Shown here one piece after another: positions 19,592 to 28,530 of a stretch of 64,000 nt of DNA. The translations under genes were made by a program, and so were the position numbers. Each line of letters begins with the position of its first letter. The stretch's first letter is position 1. The notes below the pieces were generated by a model. That model saw only the letters and a list, made by a program, of their open reading frames with translations. It made no database searches and had not been told where the DNA came from. This stretch comes from Dyadobacter sp. 3J3 (GTDB taxonomy: Bacteria > Bacteroidota > Bacteroidia > Cytophagales > Spirosomataceae), in NCBI RefSeq assembly GCF_009801115.1, contig NZ_VTOL01000001.1, positions 62,001 to 126,000 on the forward strand. Reading direction: 5' to 3'.

Positions 19592-19924
19592 TTATACCAA
19601 AGCAAAAATCTGTTCCATTAAGATCCATTTTTCACCTTCTTTTGCTGACGGAAGTGCCTGCTGGTATTTCCAGACAAACTGCTCCCATTCCTGTACTTTT
19701 GGATTTGCCGCATCCATGGCATCCTTGTTTTCAAAACTGAAATCATCTTCCGTTTCCATGATCATGAAGAGACGGTTTGCAATCCTGAATATTTCCATTT
19801 GTGTGATCCCGGAATCCAGAATACTCTTTGCGATTTCCGGGCGAATAGCTTTATGAAGCGCTTCGTATTCCGCGATCATTTCTGCATCATTTACCAAATC
19901 CAGTGCCAGACAATATCTTTTCAT
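19592..19924 (-). CDS. L-fucose/L-rhamnose mutarotase (RhaM-like)
   Basis: The 110-residue protein belongs to the RhaM/COG3254 family, which interconverts alpha and beta anomers of 6-deoxy sugars. The N-terminal MKRYCLALDLVNDAEMI, central ITQMEIFRIANRLFMIME and conserved EWEQFVWKYQQALP are family features. It sits at the downstream end of a gene set for non-phosphorylative 6-deoxy-sugar breakdown, 15 bp after the lactonase gene. The Campylobacter jejuni fucose locus contains a similar mutarotase beside an amidohydrolase and an SDR, which supports L-fucose; L-rhamnose remains possible. Confidence 0.88.
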   Translation of the reverse strand: MKRYCLALDLVNDAEMIAEYEALHKAIRPEIAKSILDSGITQMEIFRIANRLFMIMETEDDFSFENKDAMDAANPKVQEWEQFVWKYQQALPSAKEGEKWILMEQIFALV

Positions 19925-19939
19925 TACAACTATATTTCT

Positions 19940-20767
19940 TTAATCAAGAGAATAAAATTTCACAGCGTTATCGCCCCAGATCTTCTTCTGTTCGTCTTTT
20001 GATAACTTAGCAACGTAAGTTGCAAGAATATCTTTCATTGCTCCATATTCAGCAGCAACCAGACAAACCGGCCAATCGGATCCAAAAAGTATACGATTTG
20101 ATCCAAAAGCTTCGAAAACTGTATCCAGATAGGGAGTAAAATCTTCGTTTTTCCAATTGTACCAATCCGCTTCCGTTACCATTCCGGAAACTTTGCAGGA
20201 TACGTTTGGTAGTTCGGCAAGTTTTTTGATATCTTTTGCCCAACCTTCAATTTCTCCTTTTTTGATAAAAGGTTTTGCGATATGATCCAACACAAAACGA
20301 ACGTTCGGCAATTGTTTTACAAAAGTATAGCTGGCTTCCAGCTGCGTTGGATAAACCAGAATATCGTAGGTAAAATTAAAAGCCGCCAGTTGTCTTACGC
20401 CTTTGATAAAATCCGGCTGTTCTAAAAAACCTTCAGGTTCACCTTGTACCACATGACGGAAACCTTTTAGTTTTTCAAACTGAGAACAAACTTCAAGGCG
20501 ATCGTACAAATTATCTGCTCGTAAATCGATCCATCCTACAACTCCTTTGACAAAATCATTGGATTCTGCCTGTTGAAGCAAAAACTCAGTTTCCTGATTT
20601 GACTGATCAGCCTGCACTGCCACACAGCCATCAACGCCATTTGCTTTTAATACAGGTTCAAGATCTGCCGGGAGGAAGTTTTTACGTATTTTCTCCATTT
20701 CCGGTGTGATCCAGGAATCCCGTTCCTCGTCATAAACCCAAAAATGCTGGTGCGAATCGATTACCAT
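19940..20767 (-). CDS. L-fucono-/L-rhamnono-lactonase, amidohydrolase family
   Basis: The 275-residue protein is a COG3618 amidohydrolase. The metal-binding start IDSHQHFW, the FRHVVQGEPE segment, the VLDHIAKPFI strand and the RILFGSDWPV end motif define the lactonase group that opens sugar-acid lactones. The expected role is hydrolysis of L-fucono-1,5-lactone (or the rhamnose equivalent) to the open-chain acid. It lies 64 bp after the FAH-family hydrolase gene and just before the mutarotase, in the catabolic cluster at 19.6-24.4 kb. Confidence 0.88.
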   Translation of the reverse strand: MVIDSHQHFWVYDEERDSWITPEMEKIRKNFLPADLEPVLKANGVDGCVAVQADQSNQETEFLLQQAESNDFVKGVVGWIDLRADNLYDRLEVCSQFEKLKGFRHVVQGEPEGFLEQPDFIKGVRQLAAFNFTYDILVYPTQLEASYTFVKQLPNVRFVLDHIAKPFIKKGEIEGWAKDIKKLAELPNVSCKVSGMVTEADWYNWKNEDFTPYLDTVFEAFGSNRILFGSDWPVCLVAAEYGAMKDILATYVAKLSKDEQKKIWGDNAVKFYSLD

Positions 20768-20831
20768 TTTTTATATTTTGATGTAAATTTCGAATGAAGT
20801 TTTTGTCAAAAATTCATTCGAAATTCTGAAA

Positions 20832-21695
20832 TTATAATGCTTTCCAGGCAATTGCTTCTTGTCTTTGTTCTCCCAAACCTTCAATTCCAAGTTCTACAAT
20901 ATCCCCTGGTTTCAAATAAAATGGTGGTTTCATACCCAGACCAACACCAGCTGGCGTTCCTGTTGAAATGACATCACCCGGAAGCAAAGTCATGAACTGG
21001 CTTAGGTAGCTTACCAAAAACGGCACATGGAAAATCATATCCGAGGTTGTACTATCCTGGATCTTCTTGCCATTTAATGACAACCAAAGGTTAAGATCAT
21101 TCGCATTTGCAACTTCCGAAGCAGGAACGAAATAAGGTCCGATTGGAGCAAAAGTGTCATTACTTTTTCCCTTCACCCATTGTCCACCACGTTCCAATTG
21201 AAATTCACGTTCCGAATAATCGTTGTGAACAGCATATCCAGCAACATAATTTAAGGCATCCGCTTCTTCAACATAACTTGTTTTTTTGCCAATGATCACC
21301 GCCAATTCTACTTCCCAATCCGTCTTCACAGAATTGCGTGGAATAATCACCTGATCATTCGGCCCTACCAAAGCAGAAGTCGATTTAAAAAATACAATCG
21401 GCTCTTTTGGAAGTTCCGTCGCACCGGATTCATATGCGTGTTTTGCATAATTCATTCCAATACAAACTATTTTGGATGGTCTTGCAATGCATGATCCAAA
21501 GCGAAAACCTTTTTCAACACGTGGCGCTGATTCTGAATTGGTTGTAAGCCAATCTGCCAGGCGATTTAATCCATCTGTTGCAAAAAATTTCTCGTTATAA
21601 TCTTCACCAAAAGCAGAAACATCCAGCAATTCGCCGTTTGTTAGTTCTACACCAGGTTTTTCTTGTTCGTATGCGCCAAAGCGGAAAAGTTTCAT
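20832..21695 (-). CDS. FAH-family hydrolase, probable 2,4-diketo-3-deoxy-L-fuconate/rhamnonate hydrolase
   Basis: The 287-residue protein has the fumarylacetoacetate-hydrolase fold. Metal-site residues are visible in KTDWEVELAVIIG, and VCIGMNYAKHAYESG plus GDVISTGTPAGVGLG are family signatures. Homologues in hydrolytic L-rhamnose and L-fucose pathways cleave the 2,4-diketo acid to pyruvate and L-lactate. The neighbours (dehydratase, SDR, lactonase, mutarotase) support that role over the alternative annotation of ureidoglycolate lyase. The Lut genes next door could then take up the L-lactate. Confidence 0.85.
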   Translation of the reverse strand: MKLFRFGAYEQEKPGVELTNGELLDVSAFGEDYNEKFFATDGLNRLADWLTTNSESAPRVEKGFRFGSCIARPSKIVCIGMNYAKHAYESGATELPKEPIVFFKSTSALVGPNDQVIIPRNSVKTDWEVELAVIIGKKTSYVEEADALNYVAGYAVHNDYSEREFQLERGGQWVKGKSNDTFAPIGPYFVPASEVANANDLNLWLSLNGKKIQDSTTSDMIFHVPFLVSYLSQFMTLLPGDVISTGTPAGVGLGMKPPFYLKPGDIVELGIEGLGEQRQEAIAWKAL

Positions 21696-21713
21696 AGATT
21701 TCTAGGTTTTGTT

Positions 21714-21829
21714 GTTACACAGAGGAAATAGGAGTTGAAAAGGAGGTACACAGAGTTTTTATAAAAAAATTTACTCAATAAAATAAAACTCTGTGTAACT
21801 CTTTTTTGCTCTGTGGTTCTCTGTGTAAC
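21714..21829. repeat. Nested CACAGAG inverted-repeat element
   Basis: Two nested inverted repeats fill the gap between the FAH hydrolase and SDR genes. The outer arms are GTTACACAGAG (21714-21724) and CTCTGTGTAAC (21819-21829). The inner arms are TACACAGAGTTTT (21747-21759) and AAAACTCTGTGTA (21785-21797), a perfect 13-bp match. Confidence 0.7.
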
Positions 21830-21839
21830 CTATAAATAA

Positions 21840-22613
21840 TTAGTTATTTAATTTTTCGAATCCTCCGTCAATCAGGTAATCACAGCCAGTGATAAATGAT
21901 GCTTCGTCTGAACAAAGATAAAGTGCCAGCGCACCAATTTCCGAAGGTTTTGCCATACGACCAATTGGCTGGGTTTTTGACAGTTTTTCAAACATTTCAG
22001 CTTCCTGTCCCGGATAATTTTTTGATATAAATCCATCAACAAAAGGCGTATGAACACGGGCTGGAGAAACGCTGTTACAACGAATTCCATCCGCCAGATA
22101 ATCACGTGCAACGGATAAAGTCATGGAAAAAACAGCTCCCTTTGCAGTAGAATAAGCAAAACGATCAGGAATACCTACCGTTGCAGCAATCGATGCCATG
22201 TTTAAAATGACGCCGCCACCTGCTTTTTTCAAATGCGGAATTGTAGCGAAAAGACAATTGTAAACGCCTTTTACATTGACATTGATGACACGGTCAAAAT
22301 CTGTTTCTGCCGTATTATCTGCTTTGCCAATATGTGCAATTCCGGCGTTATTTACCAAAATATTGATCGTTGCTTTTTCAGCAATTCCGTCAATAACTCT
22401 TACTACATCAGCCTGTTTTGATATATCAATGGCGTGCGCTTCTGCACTTCCACCCTCACTTTTAATATCAGCTACAACCTGATTGGCAAGATCAATATTA
22501 AGTTCAAGAATATGGACATGTGCGCCCTGCTTTGCAAAGGTTTGGGATATTGCTAACCCGATTCCGCTTGCGCCGCCGGTCACCAATGCTACTTTACCAG
22601 TTAAATCAAACAT
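21840..22613 (-). CDS. SDR-family sugar-acid dehydrogenase
   Basis: The 257-residue short-chain dehydrogenase has TGGASGIG for cofactor binding, an acidic residue at the end of the second strand (HILELN, favouring NAD+), NNAG, and the catalytic Ser/Tyr/Lys set with YSTAK. In this gene context it should be either the L-fucose/L-rhamnose 1-dehydrogenase or the 2-keto-3-deoxy acid 4-dehydrogenase. The hydrolytic pathway needs both steps, but only one SDR is present locally, so this enzyme may have two activities or the partner may lie elsewhere. It is preceded by a hairpin repeat at 22737-22756. Confidence 0.88.
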   Translation of the reverse strand: MFDLTGKVALVTGGASGIGLAISQTFAKQGAHVHILELNIDLANQVVADIKSEGGSAEAHAIDISKQADVVRVIDGIAEKATINILVNNAGIAHIGKADNTAETDFDRVINVNVKGVYNCLFATIPHLKKAGGGVILNMASIAATVGIPDRFAYSTAKGAVFSMTLSVARDYLADGIRCNSVSPARVHTPFVDGFISKNYPGQEAEMFEKLSKTQPIGRMAKPSEIGALALYLCSDEASFITGCDYLIDGGFEKLNN

Positions 22614-22736
22614 GTATTTTACAATTTAATAAAAGATCAAGAGTCTATTTGAAAAGACTTTTGATATATAACTTTACTCGATACTTAACGTAACACTCCG
22701 GAGTAAATCCCGATCTTCCCAAGAGATATTTCTGGC

Positions 22737-22756
22737 CCCAAGGTTAAAACCTTGGG
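22737..22756. repeat. Perfect short hairpin between dehydratase and SDR genes
   Basis: CCCAAGGTT-AA-AACCTTGGG is a perfect 9-bp inverted repeat in the 177-bp gap between the dehydratase and SDR genes. It has no T-run, so it looks more like a repeat or mRNA-processing hairpin than a terminator. Confidence 0.6.
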
Positions 22757-22790
22757 TTAATTATATCCACAATCAAATCACACTCAGAAA

Positions 22791-24443
22791 TTACAGAGAA
22801 ACCCCTCTTTTCCACGGAATAAAATCATCCTGACCTAATTGCTGCGCTTTCGTAAGTTCTCCGCTGGCGACTTTGATCACATATTCCAGTAAATGATCTG
22901 CATTTTCTTCCAGTGATTGAGAGCCGTCAACGACTGGTCCGCAGTCAAAATCAATTACATCAGGCATACGGTTGGCCAAAATTGTATTGGTCGCCACTTT
23001 CGCTACCGGACAGATCGGATTACCTGTCGGCGTTCCTAATCCGGTTGTAAACAAAATGATATTCGCCCCCGCAGCTGTTTGTCCCGTAGTCGCTTCCACA
23101 TCATTTCCGGGCGTACAAACCAGCGCCAAGCCGGGAACTGTTGCTCTTTCTGTATAATTTAAAACATCAGATATATAAGCATTCCCACCTTTTTTGGCAG
23201 CTCCGGCCGATTTAATCGCATCGGTAATCAAACCATCCTTAATATTTCCAGGCGAAGGATTGAAGGCAAAAGCTGAACCCACGGCTTCGGCTTTTCCTGC
23301 ATATTCACGCATTAGTTTTTCAAACTTGGCTGCTTTTTCCTCTGTCACACAACGGTTAAGCAATTCCTGTTCAACACCGTTAAGTTCAGGAAATTCCGCC
23401 AAAAGCGTTTGTCCACCCAAACCCACAATGATATCCGACAAATGACCTAAAACCGGATTTGCTGAAATTCCTGAAAAACCATCGGAACCTCCGCATTTCA
23501 ATCCAACATTAAGTTTGGACAGAGGAGCGTCTTCACGTTCCTGTTTGTTCATTTCTGTCAAACCCAAAAAAGTAGATTTAATCGCTCCTGAAACCAAAGA
23601 ATATTCAGTACCTTTTTGGTGCTCAAAAGCGTAAAACGGTTTATTGAAATTCGGATCACGTTTTTTGATTTCGTCTTCCAAAGTCTGCAATTCCGAATTT
23701 TGACAGCCTAAACTCAAAACCGTAATTCCAGCTACGTTCGGGTGCACTGCATACGCTGCAAAAAGTGCACAAAGCGTGTTTGCATCCGTACGTGTTCCAC
23801 CGCAACCGCCTTCATGTGTCAGAAACTTAATTCCGTCAACATTCGGGAAAGGGCGATTTTTCGTTTGCTGCTCTCTTGTTGGCTCAGAAAAACCACCCAG
23901 ATTTTGCATCTTCGACATATCACCCGACTGATATGCTTTCAGAAATTCCGCAACCTGTCCGCGGTACATATCCGTTTGTGCATAACCAAGTTCACGCTCA
24001 AAAGCGTCTTTCATGATCAGCACGTTTCTGTTTTCACAAAAAACAAGCGGCAGAACCAGCCAGTAATTGTATGTTCCTACGCGGCCATCGGCGCGGTGAT
24101 ATCCTTTAAAAGTACGACCTTCCCAACGGCTTACATCCGGTTGGGTATATAAATAAGGTTGACGATTGGCAGTGCTGTAATCCTGAGAATCGTGTTTTAA
24201 ATTAAAAGTTGTGATCGGTTCACCACGTTTGATCGGCTGCTTTGCACGACCCACCAAAACGCCGTACATAATAATGGCACCACCTGTTTCTATATCTTCT
24301 GTTACGAATTTATGTTTCGAAGAAACACCGTAAGGAAGCTGATAACTTACCCCGTTCCACTCCGCCTCTGCCCCGGTTGGCAAATCCCTCAACGCTACAA
24401 TAACATTATCAGAGGGGTGAATTTTTAAAAGATTGGACGCCAT
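22791..24443 (-). CDS. UxaA-family sugar-acid dehydratase, probable L-fuconate/L-rhamnonate dehydratase
   Basis: The 550-residue protein joins an N-terminal SAF domain (about residues 5-90) to the UxaA catalytic domain. The catalytic part shows THEGGCGGTR, SLGCQNSELQ and GLKCGGSDGFSG, conserved motifs of altronate/galactarate dehydratases. In a 6-deoxy-sugar cluster it should dehydrate the aldonate to the 2-keto-3-deoxy acid. The C. jejuni fucose locus likewise uses a UxaA-type protein (split in two) rather than an enolase-superfamily FucD. It is the first gene of the minus-strand cluster and diverges from the AraC regulator. Confidence 0.9.
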   Translation of the reverse strand: MASNLLKIHPSDNVIVALRDLPTGAEAEWNGVSYQLPYGVSSKHKFVTEDIETGGAIIMYGVLVGRAKQPIKRGEPITTFNLKHDSQDYSTANRQPYLYTQPDVSRWEGRTFKGYHRADGRVGTYNYWLVLPLVFCENRNVLIMKDAFERELGYAQTDMYRGQVAEFLKAYQSGDMSKMQNLGGFSEPTREQQTKNRPFPNVDGIKFLTHEGGCGGTRTDANTLCALFAAYAVHPNVAGITVLSLGCQNSELQTLEDEIKKRDPNFNKPFYAFEHQKGTEYSLVSGAIKSTFLGLTEMNKQEREDAPLSKLNVGLKCGGSDGFSGISANPVLGHLSDIIVGLGGQTLLAEFPELNGVEQELLNRCVTEEKAAKFEKLMREYAGKAEAVGSAFAFNPSPGNIKDGLITDAIKSAGAAKKGGNAYISDVLNYTERATVPGLALVCTPGNDVEATTGQTAAGANIILFTTGLGTPTGNPICPVAKVATNTILANRMPDVIDFDCGPVVDGSQSLEENADHLLEYVIKVASGELTKAQQLGQDDFIPWKRGVSL

Positions 24444-24772
24444 AGTACTCTCAAGAGAAAATATGTATTAATAAAGTTCATGATTGGTGAATTTGAAATA
24501 ACCCAACGTAGAAGAATATTCCAGACTGCAATTACACAGACGAAATAATCAGCTTTTACCCGGTTTACCAAAAGCAGCGATCAATTATATATACTGCAAA
24601 AGAGCTGAAATAGTACATCCTATTATTCAAAATAAAAATACCAATATTTTCTATTGAATTTTTATACAAATGAATAGAAATATTACAAGGCCATGTTTCA
24701 CTATTATAGCATATTTTTCAATAATTTTGGCATAAATTAAGTAATTAGTTCAAAAATCCTGACATTATAACT
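24444..24772. other. Divergent intergenic region, UxaA-family gene / AraC regulator
   Basis: The 329-bp AT-rich gap separates two divergent genes and must hold both promoters. TAATTTTG at 24722-24729 matches the -7 consensus for the AraC gene, but there is no clear TTG at the right distance. I see no coding region or strong inverted repeat in it. Confidence 0.5.
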
Positions 24773-25654
24773 GTGAAACCGCAATTATTGAAAGTACCAA
24801 AAGGTTTGCAGCAATCTTTTAGCATCAGAAGAGACGTTGTGCTGTATTTCTACAACCGCTGGCATTATCATCCGGAAATGGAACTGGTTCATATTGAACA
24901 AGGATCGGGCACTCAATTTGTGGGCGACAATATTCAGCATTTTCAAAGCGGAGATCTTCTTTTGATCGGATCAAATCTGCCTCATTACTGGCGTTGTGAT
25001 GAAAAATATTTTCGTGGAGATTCTAAGTTATATGCTCAGGCTACGGTTCTACATTTTTCCGCTGAATTGTTCGGTGACATTTTTAGAAATCTGCCGGAGA
25101 ATAAATCCATCAATGAATTGCTGGAAAAGGCAAAGTATGGGATGAAATTATCGGGTCAGGAAAACCATCTGGTAAAATCACTATTACAAAATCTGCTCGA
25201 TCAAAAAGAGGGAAATCCGGTTATTTCCCTTCTCCAGATATTGGAAACCCTGGCGCAAAGCAAGGATGTAAAATTACTTTCCAATAGTCATTACCAGGAA
25301 GAATATGACCAATATGACACCGACAGGATTAATCAGATATATAAATATTCACTGGATAATTTTCAGCGAAAAATAACAATTGAAGAAATCGCAGAAGTTG
25401 CCAGTATCAGTCCGCATTCCTTTTGCCGGTATTTCAAAAGTCGCAGCAGAAAAACATATTCTCAGTTTTTGCTGGAATTACGTATCGGTCGCGCCTGTAA
25501 ATTATTGATTGACGGGAAACTGAGCGTGGCGCAAATCTGCTATGAAAGTGGATTTAATAACTTTGCCAATTTTAATAAATATTTCAAAATCCATACTGGG
25601 AAAAGTCCGTTGCAATACCAGAAGGGGTACCGGACGAGTCCGGTGCTTTTGTGA
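24773..25654 (+). CDS. AraC-family transcriptional regulator
   Basis: The 293-residue protein has an N-terminal cupin-like sensing domain (WHYHPEMELVHIEQGSGTQF, GDLLLIGSNLPHYW) and a C-terminal AraC double helix-turn-helix (about residues 190-290; ITIEEIAEVASISPHSFCRYFK and VAQICYESGFNNFANFNKYFK). The start codon is GTG at 24773. It is transcribed divergently from the catabolic genes and is the obvious candidate activator for them, with a 6-deoxy sugar or derived acid as the likely inducer. The next gene downstream, adenine deaminase, is separated by 310 bp with two hairpin repeats. Confidence 0.9.
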   Translation: MKPQLLKVPKGLQQSFSIRRDVVLYFYNRWHYHPEMELVHIEQGSGTQFVGDNIQHFQSGDLLLIGSNLPHYWRCDEKYFRGDSKLYAQATVLHFSAELFGDIFRNLPENKSINELLEKAKYGMKLSGQENHLVKSLLQNLLDQKEGNPVISLLQILETLAQSKDVKLLSNSHYQEEYDQYDTDRINQIYKYSLDNFQRKITIEEIAEVASISPHSFCRYFKSRSRKTYSQFLLELRIGRACKLLIDGKLSVAQICYESGFNNFANFNKYFKIHTGKSPLQYQKGYRTSPVLL

Positions 25655-25697
25655 GATTTTGTTTTCGAATATTTTTTATAGTGTGACAGTCTCATTA

Positions 25698-25730
25698 CCC
25701 GTCCGACGGTAGAAAAAACCGTCGGACGGG
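25698..25730. repeat. REP-like hairpin 1
   Basis: CCCGTCCGACGGT, a 7-nt A-rich loop and ACCGTCGGACGGG form a perfect 13-bp stem. It lies in the gap between the AraC gene and ade. Confidence 0.75.
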
Positions 25731-25803
25731 TCGCACGCTCCAAAATCTGGTTGGCGAAAGTTGTCTAAAGAATATCAAGTTTTAAAGATGAGGTTTGAGC
25801 CAT

Positions 25804-25834
25804 CCGTTGGACGGCTTTTTCCGCCGTCCAACGG
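25804..25834. repeat. REP-like hairpin 2
   Basis: CCGTTGGACGGC and GCCGTCCAACGG form a perfect 12-bp stem with a 7-nt loop. Its arms share the CCGTYGGACGG core with the hairpin at 25698-25730, so the two make a related pair. The rest of the 310-bp gap to ade holds nothing else I can identify. Confidence 0.75.
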
Positions 25835-25964
25835 GTATTAAAAGCTTCAAAAAGCCATAATGGAAATTCAATAAACCAAAGCATCAAAAATACCCTATTT
25901 AAATATAATATCTACCTTGTGCCACCAAAGCCAAACACCAGGACTTAACAGCTAAAATCAACCA

Positions 25965-27599
25965 ATGAAAGCCAACCTTATTAATATATTCGAAAAATCC
26001 GTTCAGGAAGCTGAGATTACTATTCAAAACAAAATCATTTCCAAAATCCATATAATAGCAAAAGAAAACCCATCCTTACCCTATATCTTACCCGGATTTG
26101 TGGATGCACACGTGCATGTCGAAAGCTCCATGTTAACGCCTTCACAATTCGCCAAACTTTCCGTAGTTCACGGAACCGTGGCGACCGTTTCTGATCCGCA
26201 TGAAATTGCTAATGTCATGGGTGTTCAGGGAGTGGAATACATGATTGAAGATGGAAAAAGAGTTCCGTTTAAATTTTGTTTCGGAGCTCCGTCCTGCGTT
26301 CCGGCTACGATATTTGAAACCGCAGGAGCAGTGGTCGATCCCGAAGATGTCAAAAAATTACTATCCAGCGATGATATCGGTTATCTCGCCGAAGTCATGA
26401 ATTTTCCGGGTGTTTTGAATGGCGATCCGGATATGATCGCCAAAATAAACTGGGCAAAACATTTCGATAAACCTATTGACGGCCACGCTCCAGGACTTCG
26501 CGGTGAAGCAGCGAAAAAATATGCGGAAGCCGGTATGACCACCGATCACGAATGTTTCACTTATGACGAAGCAAAAGAGAAAATTGGCTACGGCGTAAAA
26601 ATCCTGATCCGTGAAGGAAGTGCCGCACGGAATTTTGATGCATTGATTCCACTTCTTTCAGAATTTCCTGAAATGATCATGTTCTGTTCTGATGATAAAC
26701 ATCCGGACAATTTGGTAGAAGGACATATCAATGTATTGGTAAAAAGAGCACTTGCGCTGAATCATGACATTTGGAATATCCTTTTGGCGGCTTGTGTCAA
26801 CCCCGTTCAGCATTATAATTTACCTGTTGGATTGCTTCGTGTAGAGGACGCAGCGGATTTTATCGTCATTGATAATATGACTGATTTTAATATTCTGCAA
26901 ACTTATCTGGATGGAGAATTGGTAGCAGAAAGCGGAAAATCTTTACTTCCGGATCTTCGCAGTAGGCATATTAACCAATTCAACTGTTCTGTTAAAGAAG
27001 CAACTGATTTTGCAGTTCCGGTTTCTTCTGTCGAAGGTGATAAAATCCGGGTGATAGAAGCCTTGGAAGGACAATTGATTACACAACTGTTAATTGAAAA
27101 TTACAAATCAGATGGTGAATTTATTTTATCCGATACTGATCAGGATATTTTAAAAATTGCAGTAGTTAACCGTTACCAAAATACGGCACCCGCGGTTGCA
27201 TTTATCAAGAACTTTGGGATTAAAGAAGGAGCCATTGCTTCAACTGTCGCACATGATTCTCATAATATCATTGTAGTGGGTTGTGATGACCAAAGTATTT
27301 GTGATGCAGTCAATTTACTAGTGGAAGCAAAAGGCGGAGTTTCTGCTGTTGGGTTTGGAGAAAAACATATGCTGGCTTTACCGATAGCCGGACTTATGTC
27401 TGATCTTGACGGATACGAAGTGGCAGCAACTTACACACAGCTGGATCAGTTTGTAAAAACGAGACTGAAATCAACTTTGATGTCACCTTATATGACTTTA
27501 TCTTTTATGGCTTTATTAGTAATTCCTTATATTAAACTAAGTGACCGCGGACTTTTTGACGGCGAAAAGTTTGAATTTGTACCTTTATCTATACAATAG
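25965..27599 (+). CDS. ade: Adenine deaminase
   Basis: The 544-residue protein converts adenine to hypoxanthine and ammonia for purine salvage. It is the bacterial Ade type: PGFVDAHVHVESSMLTPSQF supplies metal ligands, THDHE-like TTDHECFTYDEA follows, and FCSDDKHPDNL carries a conserved Asp. The C-terminal domain contains VAHDSHNIIVVGCDD and MLALPIAGLMSDLDG, both typical. Unlike many family members there is no adjacent transporter. The gene appears monocistronic. Confidence 0.93.
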   Translation: MKANLINIFEKSVQEAEITIQNKIISKIHIIAKENPSLPYILPGFVDAHVHVESSMLTPSQFAKLSVVHGTVATVSDPHEIANVMGVQGVEYMIEDGKRVPFKFCFGAPSCVPATIFETAGAVVDPEDVKKLLSSDDIGYLAEVMNFPGVLNGDPDMIAKINWAKHFDKPIDGHAPGLRGEAAKKYAEAGMTTDHECFTYDEAKEKIGYGVKILIREGSAARNFDALIPLLSEFPEMIMFCSDDKHPDNLVEGHINVLVKRALALNHDIWNILLAACVNPVQHYNLPVGLLRVEDAADFIVIDNMTDFNILQTYLDGELVAESGKSLLPDLRSRHINQFNCSVKEATDFAVPVSSVEGDKIRVIEALEGQLITQLLIENYKSDGEFILSDTDQDILKIAVVNRYQNTAPAVAFIKNFGIKEGAIASTVAHDSHNIIVVGCDDQSICDAVNLLVEAKGGVSAVGFGEKHMLALPIAGLMSDLDGYEVAATYTQLDQFVKTRLKSTLMSPYMTLSFMALLVIPYIKLSDRGLFDGEKFEFVPLSIQ

Positions 27600-27758
27600 G
27601 TTACTAATTGGGGGTTTATAGAAAGATTAACCTATCGGATGTAATTTTTTCTGGAAAATATTTTTTTTATACGTTTTTTTATAAATATATTTACAAGTGT
27701 AAAAATGACCCTTATTAAAATTTATATTCCTAACCCCAATTAAATTCCTAACCTTACA

Positions 27759-28340
27759 ATGGCTCACTTACGCTACAAACAAGAAGAAGAACTTTGTTTT
27801 TGGGATCAGTTCAGAAAAGGAGACGAGAACGCTTATGCCTGCCTTTATCGCTCGTACGTTCACATCCTTTATCAATACTGTTCACAGTTTACGATTGATA
27901 AGCCACTGATTAAAGATTGCATTCACGACTTGTTTGTGGAATTATGGAAAAACCGGGCAACTTTGGGTGACACCACTTCTGTTCGGTTTTATCTTATGGC
28001 GTCTATCAAAAGAAAATTGGTACGTCATTTGAACGCGCAACAAAAACATACAAGCAACGAAGATATCCCGGTAGAATATTGGCATATCCACACGCCGTCT
28101 CATGAAAATCATATGATTTCTGAGGAGGAATTTGATTCAACCAATCAGCATTTAAATGTTGCGATCAACGGACTTCCGCGCCGTCAGCGTGAAGCTATAT
28201 TTTTGAAATTTTATATGAACCTTAATAACCACGAAATTGCTGATTTGATGAAAATCAACATCCAGTCGGTATATAATCTGGTTTTTGGTGCATTAGGAAA
28301 TCTTAAAAAACAAATGACACTGGATCGCCTTACTTTTTGA
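27759..28340 (+). CDS. ECF-type RNA polymerase sigma factor (no adjacent anti-sigma)
   Basis: The 193-residue protein has sigma region 2 (DENAYACLYRSYVHILYQYCSQF and DLFVELWKN) and region 4 (LPRRQREAIFLKFYMNLNNHEIADLMKINIQSVYNLV). It belongs to the large group of Bacteroidota ECF sigma factors that often control SusCD loci, but here there is no FecR-type anti-sigma or SusC/SusD gene beside it. It is a single gene ended by a good terminator. Its regulon cannot be inferred. Confidence 0.88.
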   Translation: MAHLRYKQEEELCFWDQFRKGDENAYACLYRSYVHILYQYCSQFTIDKPLIKDCIHDLFVELWKNRATLGDTTSVRFYLMASIKRKLVRHLNAQQKHTSNEDIPVEYWHIHTPSHENHMISEEEFDSTNQHLNVAINGLPRRQREAIFLKFYMNLNNHEIADLMKINIQSVYNLVFGALGNLKKQMTLDRLTF

Positions 28341-28365
28341 TCTGAAATAATATTATCTGTTTGAG

Positions 28366-28394
28366 AAAAGCGTAGCATCTGTTACGCTTTTTTC
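28366..28394 (+). terminator. Terminator after the ECF sigma gene
   Basis: AAAAGCGTA and TACGCTTTT pair around an 8-nt loop and run into TTTTTTCC. Confidence 0.85.
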
Positions 28395-28530
28395 CTTTTT
28401 AGGCTTAACAAAAAATACAAATTTTTGATTGTCAATTTGTTATCAATCCAACAAATACAATATTGAATGCTTCATGAACAAGATTTGTTATCTTCATACA
28501 ACAACAAGCTGAAAAACCTTATTCTCGATT

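Noticed and set aside
20832-21695. Ureidoglycolate lyase
   Set aside because: The same protein family is often labelled so, but the surrounding genes are for sugar-acid and not purine breakdown.
21714-25834. Possible CRISPR-like repeats in the catabolic region
   Set aside because: The repeats are inverted, few, unequally spaced and without cas genes.
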